This document shows, piece after piece, positions 28,237 to 37,825 of a stretch of 64,000 nt of DNA. The number at the start of each line of letters is the position of its first letter. Within the stretch, counting starts at the first letter, position 1. The translations under genes and the position numbers were made by a program. The notes under the pieces were generated by a model. The model was not told the DNA's origin. It saw only the letters and a program-made list of their open reading frames with translations, and ran no database searches. The stretch is from Hallella colorans (GTDB lineage Bacteria; Bacteroidota; Bacteroidia; Bacteroidales; Bacteroidaceae): contig NZ_QENY01000002.1 in assembly GCF_003096815.1 (NCBI RefSeq), forward strand, positions 62,001-126,000. Reading direction: 5' to 3'.

Positions 28237-29484
28237 TTACTCGTATCGAATACTCTTCGTGGGCGAGATTTTTGAGATAAGGTAACTTGGAGCTACCAAC
28301 ATCAGTACACACAGTGCAAACGTCAAAACATTCAAGGCTAAGAATAACGGCAAGTTCACTTCCACTGGCACTGCGCTGATATAATAGACCGAGGGATCAA
28401 GTTTGAATATCTTGAATTGGTTTTGTAGAAATATAAGCGCCAAAGCGACAGCATTTCCTATTAGCAAGCCACGGCCAATGACAAACGTCGAGAACCACAA
28501 GAAGATGTGCCGAATGCTCGTATTGGTGCTACCCAAGGCTTTCATTACACCTATCATGTTGGTGCATTCAAGGATAATGATGAGCAAGCCGGAAATCATC
28601 GTGACAGCTGACACAGCTATCATCAGCACGATGATAATCACGACATTGACATCCAACAAGTCAAGCCAATTGAAAATCTGTGGATTTGCGTCTCTGATTG
28701 TTTGCGAGGCATAGGTTTCTCCATACTTGTCTGTGGTGCGATTAACCGTTTTAATGAAATTCTTTTCTGTTTGATCAAGTTTGCTAAAATCAGTCAAGCT
28801 AACCTCCGCCCCCGAAGTTTGGTCTGCGTTCCAACCGTTAAGTTTGACCACAGTATATAGGTCTGCGAAGCAAATCGACTCGTCATACTGGTTTAAGTTG
28901 GTTTGATATATACCTTGAATGGTTAACCTTCGCATACGAACACCCGATTGATCTATAAAATAGGCGAATATTTTCTCACCGCATTTAAGATTAAGTTTGT
29001 CCGCCATGATTTTTGAAATCAATATTCTATTGCTCGAAACACTATCCGAAAACGTGGGAATAGATCCTTCCACCATGCTGTGATGAATAAACGTGGAGTC
29101 AAACTCCTGCCCAACTCCCTTAAACGTTACCCCCAAGAAATCATTGTCTGTCTTCAGTATGCCCTGTTTATAGGCATACCGTTCAACATGCTTCACTCCC
29201 GGCATCTTTTTGATTACATTCATCATCGAGTCGTCAATCACGATGGGATAATCATTGGCAGACATTTGCGACATAAAGTTAGTTACCTGTATGTGCGACC
29301 CAAAGCCAATAACCTTGTTTTGTATGGAATGTTTGAAACCCAATACTACAGATATCGACACGATCATCACCATCAGTCCAATAGCTATTCCCGCCACGGC
29401 AATGACAATGGCCGGACGAGACACTTTTCTTTCATTATGATGGTTTCCGTATATTCGACGGGCTATGAAGAGAGGAAAATTCAT
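28237..29484 (-). CDS. LolC/LolE-like ABC transporter permease (FtsX family)
   Basis: Inner-membrane permease of the MacB/LolCE type, likely for lipoprotein release or another envelope export task. The 415-residue protein has one N-terminal membrane segment (about residues 22-50, after RKVSRPAIVIAVAGIAIG), a large periplasmic domain, and three C-terminal membrane segments. The FtsX-like stretch NMIGVMKALGSTNTSIRHIF lies between them. No ATPase subunit is adjacent. The start overlaps the aminotransferase stop by four bases, so the two are co-transcribed. Confidence 0.87.
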   Translation of the reverse strand: MNFPLFIARRIYGNHHNERKVSRPAIVIAVAGIAIGLMVMIVSISVVLGFKHSIQNKVIGFGSHIQVTNFMSQMSANDYPIVIDDSMMNVIKKMPGVKHVERYAYKQGILKTDNDFLGVTFKGVGQEFDSTFIHHSMVEGSIPTFSDSVSSNRILISKIMADKLNLKCGEKIFAYFIDQSGVRMRRLTIQGIYQTNLNQYDESICFADLYTVVKLNGWNADQTSGAEVSLTDFSKLDQTEKNFIKTVNRTTDKYGETYASQTIRDANPQIFNWLDLLDVNVVIIIVLMIAVSAVTMISGLLIIILECTNMIGVMKALGSTNTSIRHIFLWFSTFVIGRGLLIGNAVALALIFLQNQFKIFKLDPSVYYISAVPVEVNLPLFLALNVLTFALCVLMLVAPSYLISKISPTKSIRYE

Positions 29485-30686
29485 ACCTTGTCACTTTTTT
29501 TGTTATACGCCTCAAGAGCTTTTCGCAATACCACCAAGGCTCTCGACAAATCTTCGATTTTGAGCACATAGGCAATACGCACTTGGTCCTTGCCAGCCCC
29601 CGGCGTTGTATAGAAACCTGCGGCTGGGGCCATCATCACGGTTTCTCCTTCATAATCAAACTCTTCCAAGCACCACCTGCAAAAATCTTCAGCATTATCT
29701 ACAGGTAGCTGGGCTACCGTATAAAAAGCGCCCATGGGGATAGGGGAGTACACGCCCGGTATGCGATTTAAACCGTCTATCAAGCATTTCCGACGCTCCA
29801 CATAACTATCATAAACATCTCGATAATATTCCTCGGGTGCGTCCAACGAGGCTTCTGCCACTATTTGACCCAAAAGCGGAGGGGAGAGGCGTGCTTGGCA
29901 GAATTTCATAACTGCTTTTCTGACTTCGGAATTTCGCGTAATCAAGGCTCCAACACGAATACCACATTCTGAGTATCGTTTAGAGACCGAGTCTATGAGT
30001 AGTACATTGTCATCAATATTGCTAAGATGCATGGCACTGATATAAGGGCTACCCGTATATATATATTCTCGATACACCTCATCTGAGAAAAGAAAAAGGT
30101 CATATTTTTTGACCAAATCGCGTATTTGGTTCATTTCCCTACGAGTGTAAAGATAGCCTGTCGGATTGTTCGGATTGCATATCATGATAGCCCGCGTGCG
30201 TTCATTGATAAGCTCCTCAAACTTTTCAACTTTTGGCAAAGAGAAGCCTTCTTCTATCGTCGTAGCTATTGTGCGTATTTTGGCACCTACTGATATAGCA
30301 AAAGCCATGTAGTTGGCATAGGCTGGTTCTGGTATGATTATTTCGTCGCCCGGGTTTAGACAACTCATAAACGCAAACAGCACAGCCTCCGAACCACCCG
30401 TTGTAATTATAATATCGTCTGGCAAGACATCTATGTTGTACTTTGCGTAATAGTTAACAAGTTTCTTCCGATAAGAAAGATGTCCTTGCGAGGGTGAATA
30501 TTCCAATACCTTTCGGTCTATATGTTTTAACGAGTCCAATCCTATTTGGGGCGTCGGCATATCCGGTTGCCCTATATTAAGATGGTAAACTTTTATTCCA
30601 CGCCCCTCAGCCGCAGTGGCCATAGGTGCCAACTTCCTAATTGGAGACTCGGGCATTTCTTGCGCACGCATTGAAATTTCAGGCAT
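29481..30686 (-). CDS. Class I/II aminotransferase
   Basis: PLP-dependent aminotransferase of the aspartate-aminotransferase fold (AspC/AspB-like), cytoplasmic. The 401 residues show HLNIGQPDMPTP, YSPSQGHLSYRKKL, the cofactor Asn motif ICNPNNPTGYLYTR and the Schiff-base lysine in DSVSKRYSECGIRVGAL. Substrate specificity is not readable; aspartate or aromatic amino acids are both possible. It has an exact promoter 35 bases upstream and overlaps the following permease gene. Confidence 0.88.
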   Translation of the reverse strand: MPEISMRAQEMPESPIRKLAPMATAAEGRGIKVYHLNIGQPDMPTPQIGLDSLKHIDRKVLEYSPSQGHLSYRKKLVNYYAKYNIDVLPDDIIITTGGSEAVLFAFMSCLNPGDEIIIPEPAYANYMAFAISVGAKIRTIATTIEEGFSLPKVEKFEELINERTRAIMICNPNNPTGYLYTRREMNQIRDLVKKYDLFLFSDEVYREYIYTGSPYISAMHLSNIDDNVLLIDSVSKRYSECGIRVGALITRNSEVRKAVMKFCQARLSPPLLGQIVAEASLDAPEEYYRDVYDSYVERRKCLIDGLNRIPGVYSPIPMGAFYTVAQLPVDNAEDFCRWCLEEFDYEGETVMMAPAAGFYTTPGAGKDQVRIAYVLKIEDLSRALVVLRKALEAYNKKSDKV

Positions 30687-30720
30687 AATTTTCCCTCTTT
30701 ATATTTCATTTTTTCTATGA

Positions 30721-30752
30721 CAAAGATAATTTTTTTATTTATATTATACAAA
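30721..30752 (-). promoter_or_regulatory. Promoter of the aminotransferase-permease operon (exact consensus)
   Basis: Minus strand: TTTG (30752-30749), 20-base spacer, TATCTTTG (30728-30721), 35 bases before the ATG at 30686. Both boxes match the consensus without error. Confidence 0.7.
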
Positions 30753-30893
30753 TAATATTATGACAAACAAATCCAAAATATAGCCTATTTATCATAATGC
30801 CGATTATGCCCAGAATTTAATCGTTTATTGTTTAACATGCAGCGCAAACGCAATTGATTGTCTAAGCATGCAAAGAACAAAAGTTTTTTTTAA

Positions 30894-31490
30894 TTATGCC
30901 ATTAATGATGACGCGCGCACTCTGCTCAGCGTTTCGGGTGTCATTTGTAAATAGCTGGCAACATACACCAGCGGTGCCCTCAAAACCACTTGCGGATTTG
31001 TCTTGCACAGCCTGAGATAACGGTTTTGAGCAGACTCAAATCGCACAAGATCAGCGTGTATCTGTGAGATGATCAAGCTTTCCTCCAATATTTTTCTATA
31101 CAATATCTGTATGTTCACGTTGTGTAATGCCACTTGCTCCAATCGCAATTTTGGCAACGCGTAAACAGTCGTTGGCTCAAGAGCTTCCACTTGCAAGTGC
31201 GTTTTTTCTTCTCTGAACAAACTTTCGATGCACATAAAGATTTCACCGTCAGAGCCAATATGCTCCGTCAATTCTTTGTCATTCTTATAGTAAAATTGAC
31301 GTATCAATCCTTTTTCTATATATCCTATCTCCTTGCAAACCTCTCCTTCGGCCAAGATAATCTCACCTTTAGCGTATTTTCTTGGCACAAGGATACTTTC
31401 CAATGTATCAAGCTCCTCATGAGTCATGGTACTGTATTTTCTTGCCAATTCCCTGGCAATATCCCGTGTGGTAGTCTGCAATTTGTTCAT
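30894..31490 (-). CDS. Crp/Fnr family transcriptional regulator
   Basis: Cyclic-nucleotide-binding-fold regulator with a C-terminal DNA-binding helix-turn-helix. The frame opens at 31565, but the family-like N-terminus begins at the ATG at 31490 (MNKLQTTTRDIARELARKY; 198 residues). The effector domain includes KGEIILAEGEVCKEIGYIEK and GLIRQFYYKNDKE. The helix-turn-helix is near the C-terminus in VASYLQMTPETLSRVRAS. No cysteine cluster for an iron-sulfur centre is evident. It lies 25 bases after lepA on the same strand and is probably read from the lepA transcript. Target genes are unknown. Confidence 0.88.
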   Translation of the reverse strand: MNKLQTTTRDIARELARKYSTMTHEELDTLESILVPRKYAKGEIILAEGEVCKEIGYIEKGLIRQFYYKNDKELTEHIGSDGEIFMCIESLFREEKTHLQVEALEPTTVYALPKLRLEQVALHNVNIQILYRKILEESLIISQIHADLVRFESAQNRYLRLCKTNPQVVLRAPLVYVASYLQMTPETLSRVRASSLMA

Positions 31491-31515
31491 AGTTTTGGTT
31501 AATATTTTGAAGTTC

Positions 31516-33297
31516 TTAGTCCAACTTAAGCACGGCAAGAAACGCATTTTGAGGCACTTGCACATTGCCCACCTGTTTCATACGTTTTTTTCCTTTTTTC
31601 TGTTTTTCCAAAAGTTTGCGCTTCCTGCTCACGTCACCACCATAACATTTTGCCAAGACGTCCTTGCGCACTTGTTTCACGGTTTCGCGCGCTACGATTT
31701 TAGAGCCTATGGCGGCTTGTATGGCTATGTCAAACTGTTGCCTTGGTATCAGCTCTTTCAACTTCTCGCACATTCGACGGCCAAAGGCTACGGCGTTGTC
31801 TTGGTGCGTTAGCGTGGAAAGTGCGTCCACCGAGTCGCCATTGAGCAGTATGTCGAGCTTGACAAGTTTGGATGGTTGATAGCTATCTACCACATAGTCA
31901 AACGATGCGTAGCCTTTCGATATAGACTTCAGTTTGTCGTAAAAATCAATGACAATCTCACCAAGAGGCATGCTAAAGTGCAGCTCTACCCTATTACCTG
32001 AAACATATTGCTGATTAATGAGTTCGCCACGCTTGTCAAGACACAATTTAGTGATAGGACCATAATATTCTGTCGCCGTAATGATATTGGCTTTGATGTA
32101 CGGCTCTTCTATATAATCTATATTGGTAAGCTCTGGCAATCCACTTGGGTTGTGCACCTCTAACTTGTTGCCTTGTTTGTCATGCACCATATACGACACA
32201 TTTGGAACGGTAGTGATAACCTCCATGTTGAACTCTCGGTCAAGCCGCTCTTGGATGATCTCCATGTGTAACAACCCCAAAAAACCACAGCGAAACCCAA
32301 AACCTAAGGCTTGGGACGACTCTGGCATGAATGTTAGTGACGCATCGTTGAGCTGCAGTTTCTCCAGCGAGGCTCTCAAATTCTCATACTCTGAAGGGTC
32401 TATCGGATATACCCCCGCGAAGACCATGGGCTTCACTTCTTGGAAACCGGCAATGCCATGTGCGCATGGACGTTCTTTGTGCGTGATGGTGTCTCCCACC
32501 TTTACCTCGGTAGCTTCCTTGATACCAGAGATGACATAACCCACCTCGCCGGTAGAAAGCGATTGGCAAGGGCACATATCCATCTTCAAAACGCCTACCT
32601 CATCGGCGGTATACTCCATGCCCGTCTGCACAAATTTTAATTTGTCGCCTTGGTGAATGCAGCCATTTTCTATCTTGCAAATGGTGATAATGCCACGAAA
32701 CGGGTTGAAAATAGAGTCGAAAATCAAGGCTTGCAGCGGTTGCGCCGCATCGCCCTTGGGTGCCGGCACGTGCTTGATCACCGCCTCGATTATCTTGTCA
32801 ACGCCTTCGCCGGTCTTGCCACTGGCACGGATAATGTCCTCCCTCGCACAACCTATAAGCTCGACTATCTCGTCTTCTACCTCCTCGGGCATGGCGTTGG
32901 GCATGTCTATCTTGTTGATCACGGGTATGATTTCCAAATCGTGATCTATGGCCATGTACAGATTTGAGATGGTTTGGGCTTGCACCCCTTGCGTCGAGTC
33001 GACCACAAGCAGCGCTCCTTCGCAGGCTGCTATGCTTCGAGACACTTCATAACTGAAATCAACATGCCCCGGAGTATCTATCAGGTTGAGCACGTATTTT
33101 TTGCCATCCAACATGTGTTGCATCTGTATGGCGTGGCTTTTTATGGTAATGCCACGCTCGCGCTCCAAGTCCATGTCGTCGAGAACTTGGCTGTCCGTTA
33201 TCGCAATTGTGCCAGTATATTCCAAGAGTCGGTCAGCCAATGTAGACTTACCATGATCTATATGCGCAATAATGCAAAAGTTTCTTATCAATTCCAT
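31516..33297 (-). CDS. lepA: Elongation factor 4 (LepA)
   Basis: Ribosome-associated translational GTPase. From the ATG at 33297 the protein is 593 residues and starts [24 protein letters not shown] with the P-loop. It continues with [10 protein letters not shown] (G3) and INKIDMPNA (G4), and ends with the LepA-specific tail rich in basic residues ([21 protein letters not shown]). The open frame runs to 33384, but a -7 box at 33317-33324 lies inside that extension, supporting the shorter start. Length agrees with LepA of other bacteria. Confidence 0.97.
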   Translation of the reverse strand: MELIRNFCIIAHIDHGKSTLADRLLEYTGTIAITDSQVLDDMDLERERGITIKSHAIQMQHMLDGKKYVLNLIDTPGHVDFSYEVSRSIAACEGALLVVDSTQGVQAQTISNLYMAIDHDLEIIPVINKIDMPNAMPEEVEDEIVELIGCAREDIIRASGKTGEGVDKIIEAVIKHVPAPKGDAAQPLQALIFDSIFNPFRGIITICKIENGCIHQGDKLKFVQTGMEYTADEVGVLKMDMCPCQSLSTGEVGYVISGIKEATEVKVGDTITHKERPCAHGIAGFQEVKPMVFAGVYPIDPSEYENLRASLEKLQLNDASLTFMPESSQALGFGFRCGFLGLLHMEIIQERLDREFNMEVITTVPNVSYMVHDKQGNKLEVHNPSGLPELTNIDYIEEPYIKANIITATEYYGPITKLCLDKRGELINQQYVSGNRVELHFSMPLGEIVIDFYDKLKSISKGYASFDYVVDSYQPSKLVKLDILLNGDSVDALSTLTHQDNAVAFGRRMCEKLKELIPRQQFDIAIQAAIGSKIVARETVKQVRKDVLAKCYGGDVSRKRKLLEKQKKGKKRMKQVGNVQVPQNAFLAVLKLD

Positions 33298-33316
33298 CCA
33301 TCTAATTTTCTCATTG

Positions 33317-33324
33317 CAAAGATA
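33317..33324 (-). promoter_or_regulatory. -7 box for lepA
   Basis: Reads TATCTTTG on the minus strand, an exact TAnnTTTG match 20 bases before the lepA ATG. No good TTTG lies at the expected upstream spacing. Confidence 0.5.
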
Positions 33325-33487
33325 CGAAAAAGATAAGATATAATCGTTCAAGCTCCAATTTTTTATTAACTTTGCAATAGACAAGATGCCATAATTTCAT
33401 ATCTGTTGCGCAAATTACATTTGCTATGGCTACATGATAGGTTTGTAAATAATGGCTACGCTGGCATTTAAACATGTGTTATAAAAA

Positions 33488-33901
33488 ATGAAAAAGAACT
33501 TATACTTAATTTTTTCTACCGTTTTTATCGTATTAACAGTGGCGTTTACGTCGTGCAAACACACCACATTGGCTGACAGGGCTGCCAAGGATGCGCAAGA
33601 TTTTACAGAGCGCTACTGCCCCACTCCTGTCCAAAACATGCAACGGCTGGATAGCATTACTTTCGACCGCGCGACCCTTACACTTTGCTACCATTACCAG
33701 CTTAGCGGTAGCGCGGACAATTTGGACGCGATAAAACTTGTGCGTGGCAAGATTAAGAAAGCCCTACTCGAAGATCTCAAAAACGACACTCGGGTCAAGA
33801 CTTACAAAGATGCAGGCTACAACTTCAGGTACATTTTTTATTCTGAAAAGAGCAAATCAGTGCTCATGGAAGAAAAGTTTTCTAAAAATAATTACAAATA
33901 G
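33488..33901 (+). CDS. Small putative lipoprotein, unknown function
   Basis: A 137-residue protein with a signal ending in a lipobox-like VAFTSC (Cys23), so probably a lipoprotein. The remaining sequence (ADRAAKDAQDFTERYCPTP near the start, then a mixed alpha/beta segment ending FRYIFYSEKSKSVLMEE) was not recognised. Two TAnnTTTG boxes lie upstream (33367-33374 and 33416-33423), without convincing -33 partners. It stands alone between divergent lepA and a 724-base gap. Confidence 0.75.
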   Translation: MKKNLYLIFSTVFIVLTVAFTSCKHTTLADRAAKDAQDFTERYCPTPVQNMQRLDSITFDRATLTLCYHYQLSGSADNLDAIKLVRGKIKKALLEDLKNDTRVKTYKDAGYNFRYIFYSEKSKSVLMEEKFSKNNYK

Positions 33902-34215
33902 CCTTGGTCAATCTGGCCCAAAACACCGTATCAACATGCCTAAAAGCATGCCCATGTCTATGTCAAGATAACGCCCAAACGTTACGACGCAAATTGTATT
34001 ATGTATAAATAACGATACGGTTGTTATATGTAACACTCTGTTTATAAATGTTTTTTAGATTTTGGATAAACCAATAGAAAAGAAAGAAAAGCAAGAGCTG
34101 TGTCAATATAAAATACCAAAATAAACACTTTGGAAATGTTATGTTACAGAGAATTTTTGCTTGTTTATAACCAAGACGCCTCCCAAAATCAGATCGAAAA
34201 ATAAGACACGCATCC

Positions 34216-34251
34216 CGATTGGGTACTATTCGTTACGGCTATAAGCCGTAA
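34216..34251. repeat. Interspersed repeat copy C with hairpin
   Basis: The core CGATTGGGTACTATT (34216-34230) is followed by a perfect 8-base stem, TTACGGCT (34233-34240) with AGCCGTAA (34244-34251), around a 3-base loop. This pairing of core and hairpin parallels the element at 19640-19684, in the opposite order. Confidence 0.5.
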
Positions 34252-34391
34252 TCGCGTCTCGTTTAAGCATTATTTGTCTCGTCATTAATGCCTAATCGAA
34301 TGGCCATTAATATCCAAACGAAAAAGGTTTAGCTAATATTTGTTTCAGGAAATTTCCCGGAAATTCATAAAACGCAATGGTACAGACACTT

Positions 34392-34432
34392 GCATAAAAC
34401 AGCATTTTATGGGCATATAGGCGCATAAAATG
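34392..34432. repeat. Overlapping alternative hairpins
   Basis: CATTTTATG (34403-34411) pairs perfectly with CATAAAATG (34424-34432), while its TTTTATG can instead pair with CATAAAA at 34392-34398. The two folds exclude each other, the arrangement expected of a switching element, although chance in AT-rich DNA is possible. Confidence 0.4.
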
Positions 34433-34625
34433 ATATCTTTATTAAATAAACACCTTGTAAAATCGTTTTTGTCAAGTTATTTACAAGTAATTAATATATC
34501 CATAATAGAACTAAACTTATACTTAAATATATAATTGTAAATGTTTAATTATAAATAATTTATGATATTTTATGATGGTGTTTTCCAATCTATGATATTT
34601 GTCACAATTGCCAGTTGAAAAAACG

Positions 34626-35198
34626 TCACTCTTCCATGAGTCTGATTTGACAATTGTCCAACGACTCCACCACGGCAAGACTTTCCACCCGTATGTTCAT
34701 CTCTTCAAGCCTTTCACGCCCATGTTGAAACGATTTTTCGATGATAAAGCCCATGCCTTCGAGTGTAGCCCCTGCTTGTTCACACAACTCTACGATGCCT
34801 CTCGCAGCGTTGCCATTGGCCAAGAAGTCGTCTATAAACAGCACGTGATCATTCGCCGAAAGGTACTCGCGAGATACCACCACATCGTAATTGCGCTGCT
34901 TGGTGAACGAGTAAACTGTTGTGGCAAGCATGTTGTCCATGGTAGAGGGTTTCTTTTTCTTGGCGAAAACAACAGGCACATCCATCAATAGACCCAAGAT
35001 GACGGCCGGAGCAATGCCACTGGCCTCTATGGTAATAATCTTGTTGACTTTCGTCGAGGCGAAACGACGAATAAATTCAACGGCTATCTGTCTCATCAGG
35101 TAAGGGTCCATTTGGTGGTTTATGAAGCTGTCCACTTTGAGAATGCCACCCGGCAAACTTCTGCCGTCTTTTAAAATGCGAGCTTTCAATTCTCTCAT
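34626..35198 (-). CDS. xpt: Xanthine phosphoribosyltransferase
   Basis: Purine salvage: converts xanthine and PRPP to XMP. The 190-residue product has the Xpt N-terminus ([20 protein letters not shown]), [23 protein letters not shown] and the PRPP-binding loop [14 protein letters not shown]. Length and order match Bacillus Xpt. A -7-like TAATTTTG box lies at 35229-35236 on the minus strand. No purine riboswitch was recognised in the short 5' leader. Confidence 0.95.
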   Translation of the reverse strand: MRELKARILKDGRSLPGGILKVDSFINHQMDPYLMRQIAVEFIRRFASTKVNKIITIEASGIAPAVILGLLMDVPVVFAKKKKPSTMDNMLATTVYSFTKQRNYDVVVSREYLSANDHVLFIDDFLANGNAARGIVELCEQAGATLEGMGFIIEKSFQHGRERLEEMNIRVESLAVVESLDNCQIRLMEE

Positions 35199-35280
35199 CG
35201 CAATGTTTTATTAAGGGTATAAAAATAACAAAATTAATGTGTTGTCGCTCATCCGTTACATAATTTGCGCGCTTGTGTTT

Positions 35281-36045
35281 TCAATAATTTTCCGGAAGGT
35301 CTGCCCCATACAGGGCGTAATCTCCCCGAGCCGGATCGCCGGGAAACACCTTGCCCATTTCGAGGGTAAGCCTTTCCACTGTTTTCCATGTTGCGTTCAT
35401 ACTATTCAAGAGCCCAAGCCGGCGGGCAGTCTGCATGACATGCGTATCCAGCGGGACGAAAAGCGATGCCTTGTTAACATAGTCAGCCCATAGTCCAAGG
35501 TCAACGGGTGACAAGTCTCGTACCATCCAGCGCATGAACATGCACGGACGTTTGCACAATGAGGTGTGAGGCTTAGGTACAATACCTTGCAGTCCACTGT
35601 CGTAAAACCAATCGGCCAAGGCGTTGAGCACATTGATGGCATTGCCTCCGCAACCATCCAAACTTAGGCTTTTGCATGCAGCAAATGCGCCAATCGACCC
35701 AAAAGTTATTATTAGCCTACGCAAGGCGTGCAAGAACTGGTTCATGGTGTGATAAGAATATAACCTATAAAAACATTCGGGTCTGCCTGGCACGTCGTTC
35801 TCAAAGGCTCCGCTTCGCACCCACTCGAACGGTTCGCCCTTAGAAGCGTGCAGCAAGAATTGGATTTTAGGCATGAACTGTTTGCGTGATCCATAGCTTA
35901 AACATGATGCTATAAACGCCATGATTTCCTGATTGTTACATCCATCAACTTGGTGCATGAACCAAGACGGGTCATTGATAAGGAAAGATGGTGTTTCAAA
36001 CCGTTCTGCATATCTAATGAGAAGTTCGCGAATGGCGATGTCCAT
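35281..36045 (-). CDS. TIGR02757 family protein
   Basis: Conserved Bacteroidota protein of the TIGR02757 group, function unassigned; some features resemble helix-hairpin-helix DNA glycosylase folds. The open frame starts at 36090, but the ATG at 36045 (MDIAIRELLIRYAERFETPS; 254 residues) matches the family better. Recognisable stretches are IAFIASCLSYGSR-like (FIASCLSYGSRKQFMP), RPCMFMRWMVRDLSPVDLG and VPLDTHVMQTARRLGLL, the last resembling a glycosylase-type Asp motif. It follows the thioredoxin gene by 100 bases on the minus strand. Confidence 0.82.
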   Translation of the reverse strand: MDIAIRELLIRYAERFETPSFLINDPSWFMHQVDGCNNQEIMAFIASCLSYGSRKQFMPKIQFLLHASKGEPFEWVRSGAFENDVPGRPECFYRLYSYHTMNQFLHALRRLIITFGSIGAFAACKSLSLDGCGGNAINVLNALADWFYDSGLQGIVPKPHTSLCKRPCMFMRWMVRDLSPVDLGLWADYVNKASLFVPLDTHVMQTARRLGLLNSMNATWKTVERLTLEMGKVFPGDPARGDYALYGADLPENY

Positions 36046-36145
36046 AATGCGTAAACATATTGTGGCATGACTGGCACACATAGGTTCCAATCATGCCTTT
36101 AGTTGCATGCCAATGGCTTATTTCGTTTAGACGAGCCGTTAGCGA

Positions 36146-36643
36146 TCATTTAAGCAACAGCGTGCGAATCTTCTTTTCTATCTCTGTTTTGCTCATAGCG
36201 CCCAACGTGCTTTGCTGCGTTCCGTCGAGTGGGAAGAAAACGAGCGATGGAATGGCTTGCACCCCAAACATGTTAGCCAATTCCTTCTCTTGGTCTATGT
36301 CTACCTTATAAAAAACGATTTGCCCATCATATTGCCGCGCCAATGCCTCCATGACAGGTGCCAGCTGCTTGCAGGGGCCACACCATGTGGCACAAAATTC
36401 GACAATCGCCGGCTTGCTGCCTGTTGGTTTCCATTTGTCATCCGTGCCGTCGGCGTTGGCAAACCTCATGTCGAACATCTCCTTGGTAAGTTGGACCATC
36501 TTAGATGCTTGCTTCCCGGTATGTTCACTCGTGGCATTTTGCGCTATGTGTGAAGTCTCTTTTTTAGGTTTTCGCGCGCAATTCGAGAGCGCAACGACAG
36601 CCACAAAGGCTGCGACGAATAGAAAAAAATGTTTTGTTCTCAT
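36146..36643 (-). CDS. Thioredoxin-fold lipoprotein
   Basis: Periplasm-facing thioredoxin-like protein, probably lipid-anchored: signal and lipobox VVALSNC (Cys22), then a short linker and a thioredoxin domain. The redox motif WCGPC lies in FCATWCGPCKQLAP, and the cis-proline is in QAIPSLVFF. At 165 residues it is one thioredoxin domain plus the export signal. It may reduce or oxidise envelope protein cysteines; partners are unknown. Confidence 0.9.
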   Translation of the reverse strand: MRTKHFFLFVAAFVAVVALSNCARKPKKETSHIAQNATSEHTGKQASKMVQLTKEMFDMRFANADGTDDKWKPTGSKPAIVEFCATWCGPCKQLAPVMEALARQYDGQIVFYKVDIDQEKELANMFGVQAIPSLVFFPLDGTQQSTLGAMSKTEIEKKIRTLLLK

Positions 36644-36828
36644 TACGTTTGTACTTTATAAAGGTTTATTTAAATTAATGTGTTACATGAAGTAATATGC
36701 TTAACGTTCTCTGTATCAATATAATTCATGTGTCATATTTGAATGATATATAGAGGCGATTCTTTATGATAATCATTAGATATTCCATCTATTTTCTCAC
36801 TATTTTTGTGCTTGTGCAGACCGACATA

Positions 36829-37740
36829 TCAATCTACAATGGGCACACGCGAGGGCACTTGGGCTTGTTTGCCAATGGTTAGGTGTATTAAGTCATAGTA
36901 AGAACCATTATATACGTTCAGGTCTACATTGTTTTTTATGCCTGGCAGTTGACCGGTATCGGTGTGTTGCCAAAATCTCCACTTGCCCTTGTACTCTATT
37001 TTGTCTACATAATAATGGGCTATCCAGTATGGATAGTCATCAAAAACAGGCGCGCTGAGATATGCTTCCTTAAATTTATAGTAAGTGTAAATGATGGGCT
37101 TGACCCCGTATTTATCTTCCACGATATGCAACCATGTCAACACATCCAACTGAAAATCCTCTACACTAACATCGCTTGGTTTGTGCTCAATGTCGAGTAC
37201 GGGGGGCAAGTCTCCATCTTGTAGATGCACATGGTTTAAGAAAAAATGGGCCTGTTCGCGTGCCGACGACTGGTTACTCCAGAAGTGATACACTCCCCTT
37301 AAAAAACCATTTTCACGGGCTTGGGCGAAGTTGTCATCAAAATTAGGATCAATACGCGTGGCACCCTCTGTGCTTTTGATAAAGATAAAACGAATAGGAT
37401 TGCCATCTATCAATGCGTTCGCCTTGAGTTTCTCCCAGTTGATATTGCCTTGATAATGTGAAATGTCTATGCCGTGAATATCATAACCTTGTGGGTATTT
37501 AGGGTCTCCGTAAAGTGCTCGCCACCTGAAACCCGTGGGACCAACAAAGAAATAATAAAATATGAGCACATAAATCGTCAACACACCGACTGCACCGAAA
37601 ATACATCCACCGGGTGATTTGATTTTGAGAAAAGATATATGTCGCCAGAATGTCATGATGCCCGTATGTCGATGATATAAAGCACGGTGCTGGTTTGGCA
37701 CCGACGCTCTTTTTTTATTGACATTTTTTTTATTGGACAT
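36829..37740 (-). CDS. Membrane-anchored GH25 family lysozyme
   Basis: Predicted peptidoglycan muramidase (GH25). The 303-residue protein has a basic N-terminus, one membrane segment (about residues 48-67, FGAVGVLTIYVLIFYYFFVG), then the GH25 barrel with HGIDISHYQGNINWEKL, FIFIKSTEGAT, GVYHFWS and the catalytic region LPPVLDIE. It ends in FWQHTDTGQLPGI and VDLNVYNG, as in the family. It lies 85 bases downstream of pfp beyond a terminator, so it needs its own promoter, which I could not identify. Confidence 0.92.
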   Translation of the reverse strand: MSNKKNVNKKRASVPNQHRALYHRHTGIMTFWRHISFLKIKSPGGCIFGAVGVLTIYVLIFYYFFVGPTGFRWRALYGDPKYPQGYDIHGIDISHYQGNINWEKLKANALIDGNPIRFIFIKSTEGATRIDPNFDDNFAQARENGFLRGVYHFWSNQSSAREQAHFFLNHVHLQDGDLPPVLDIEHKPSDVSVEDFQLDVLTWLHIVEDKYGVKPIIYTYYKFKEAYLSAPVFDDYPYWIAHYYVDKIEYKGKWRFWQHTDTGQLPGIKNNVDLNVYNGSYYDLIHLTIGKQAQVPSRVPIVD

Positions 37741-37755
37741 CTGTACTATTAAATT

Positions 37756-37801
37756 AAAAAGGACATTCCCGCCTATAAAAAACGGGCGAGGAATGACCTT
37801 T
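37756..37801 (-). terminator. Intrinsic terminator of pfp
   Basis: The minus strand folds into an imperfect stem (AAAGGTCATTCCT-type arm against GGAATGTCCTTT) followed by a TTTTTAATTT tract, 24 bases after the pfp stop. This is the classic arrangement of an intrinsic terminator. Confidence 0.65.
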
Positions 37802-37825
37802 GTAACTATGTATGCATGTCAGGTA

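Larger units (their letters stand above)
33902..34625. other. Gene-free, AT-rich gap with hairpins and a repeat copy
   Basis: This 724-base gap holds no convincing gene. It contains a TAGGTAYTAA-type repeat core (34216-34230), an adjacent 8-base hairpin (34233-34251), and a cluster of three CATAAAA-type arms (34392-34432) able to form alternative hairpins. The right end is very AT-rich. Confidence 0.6.
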
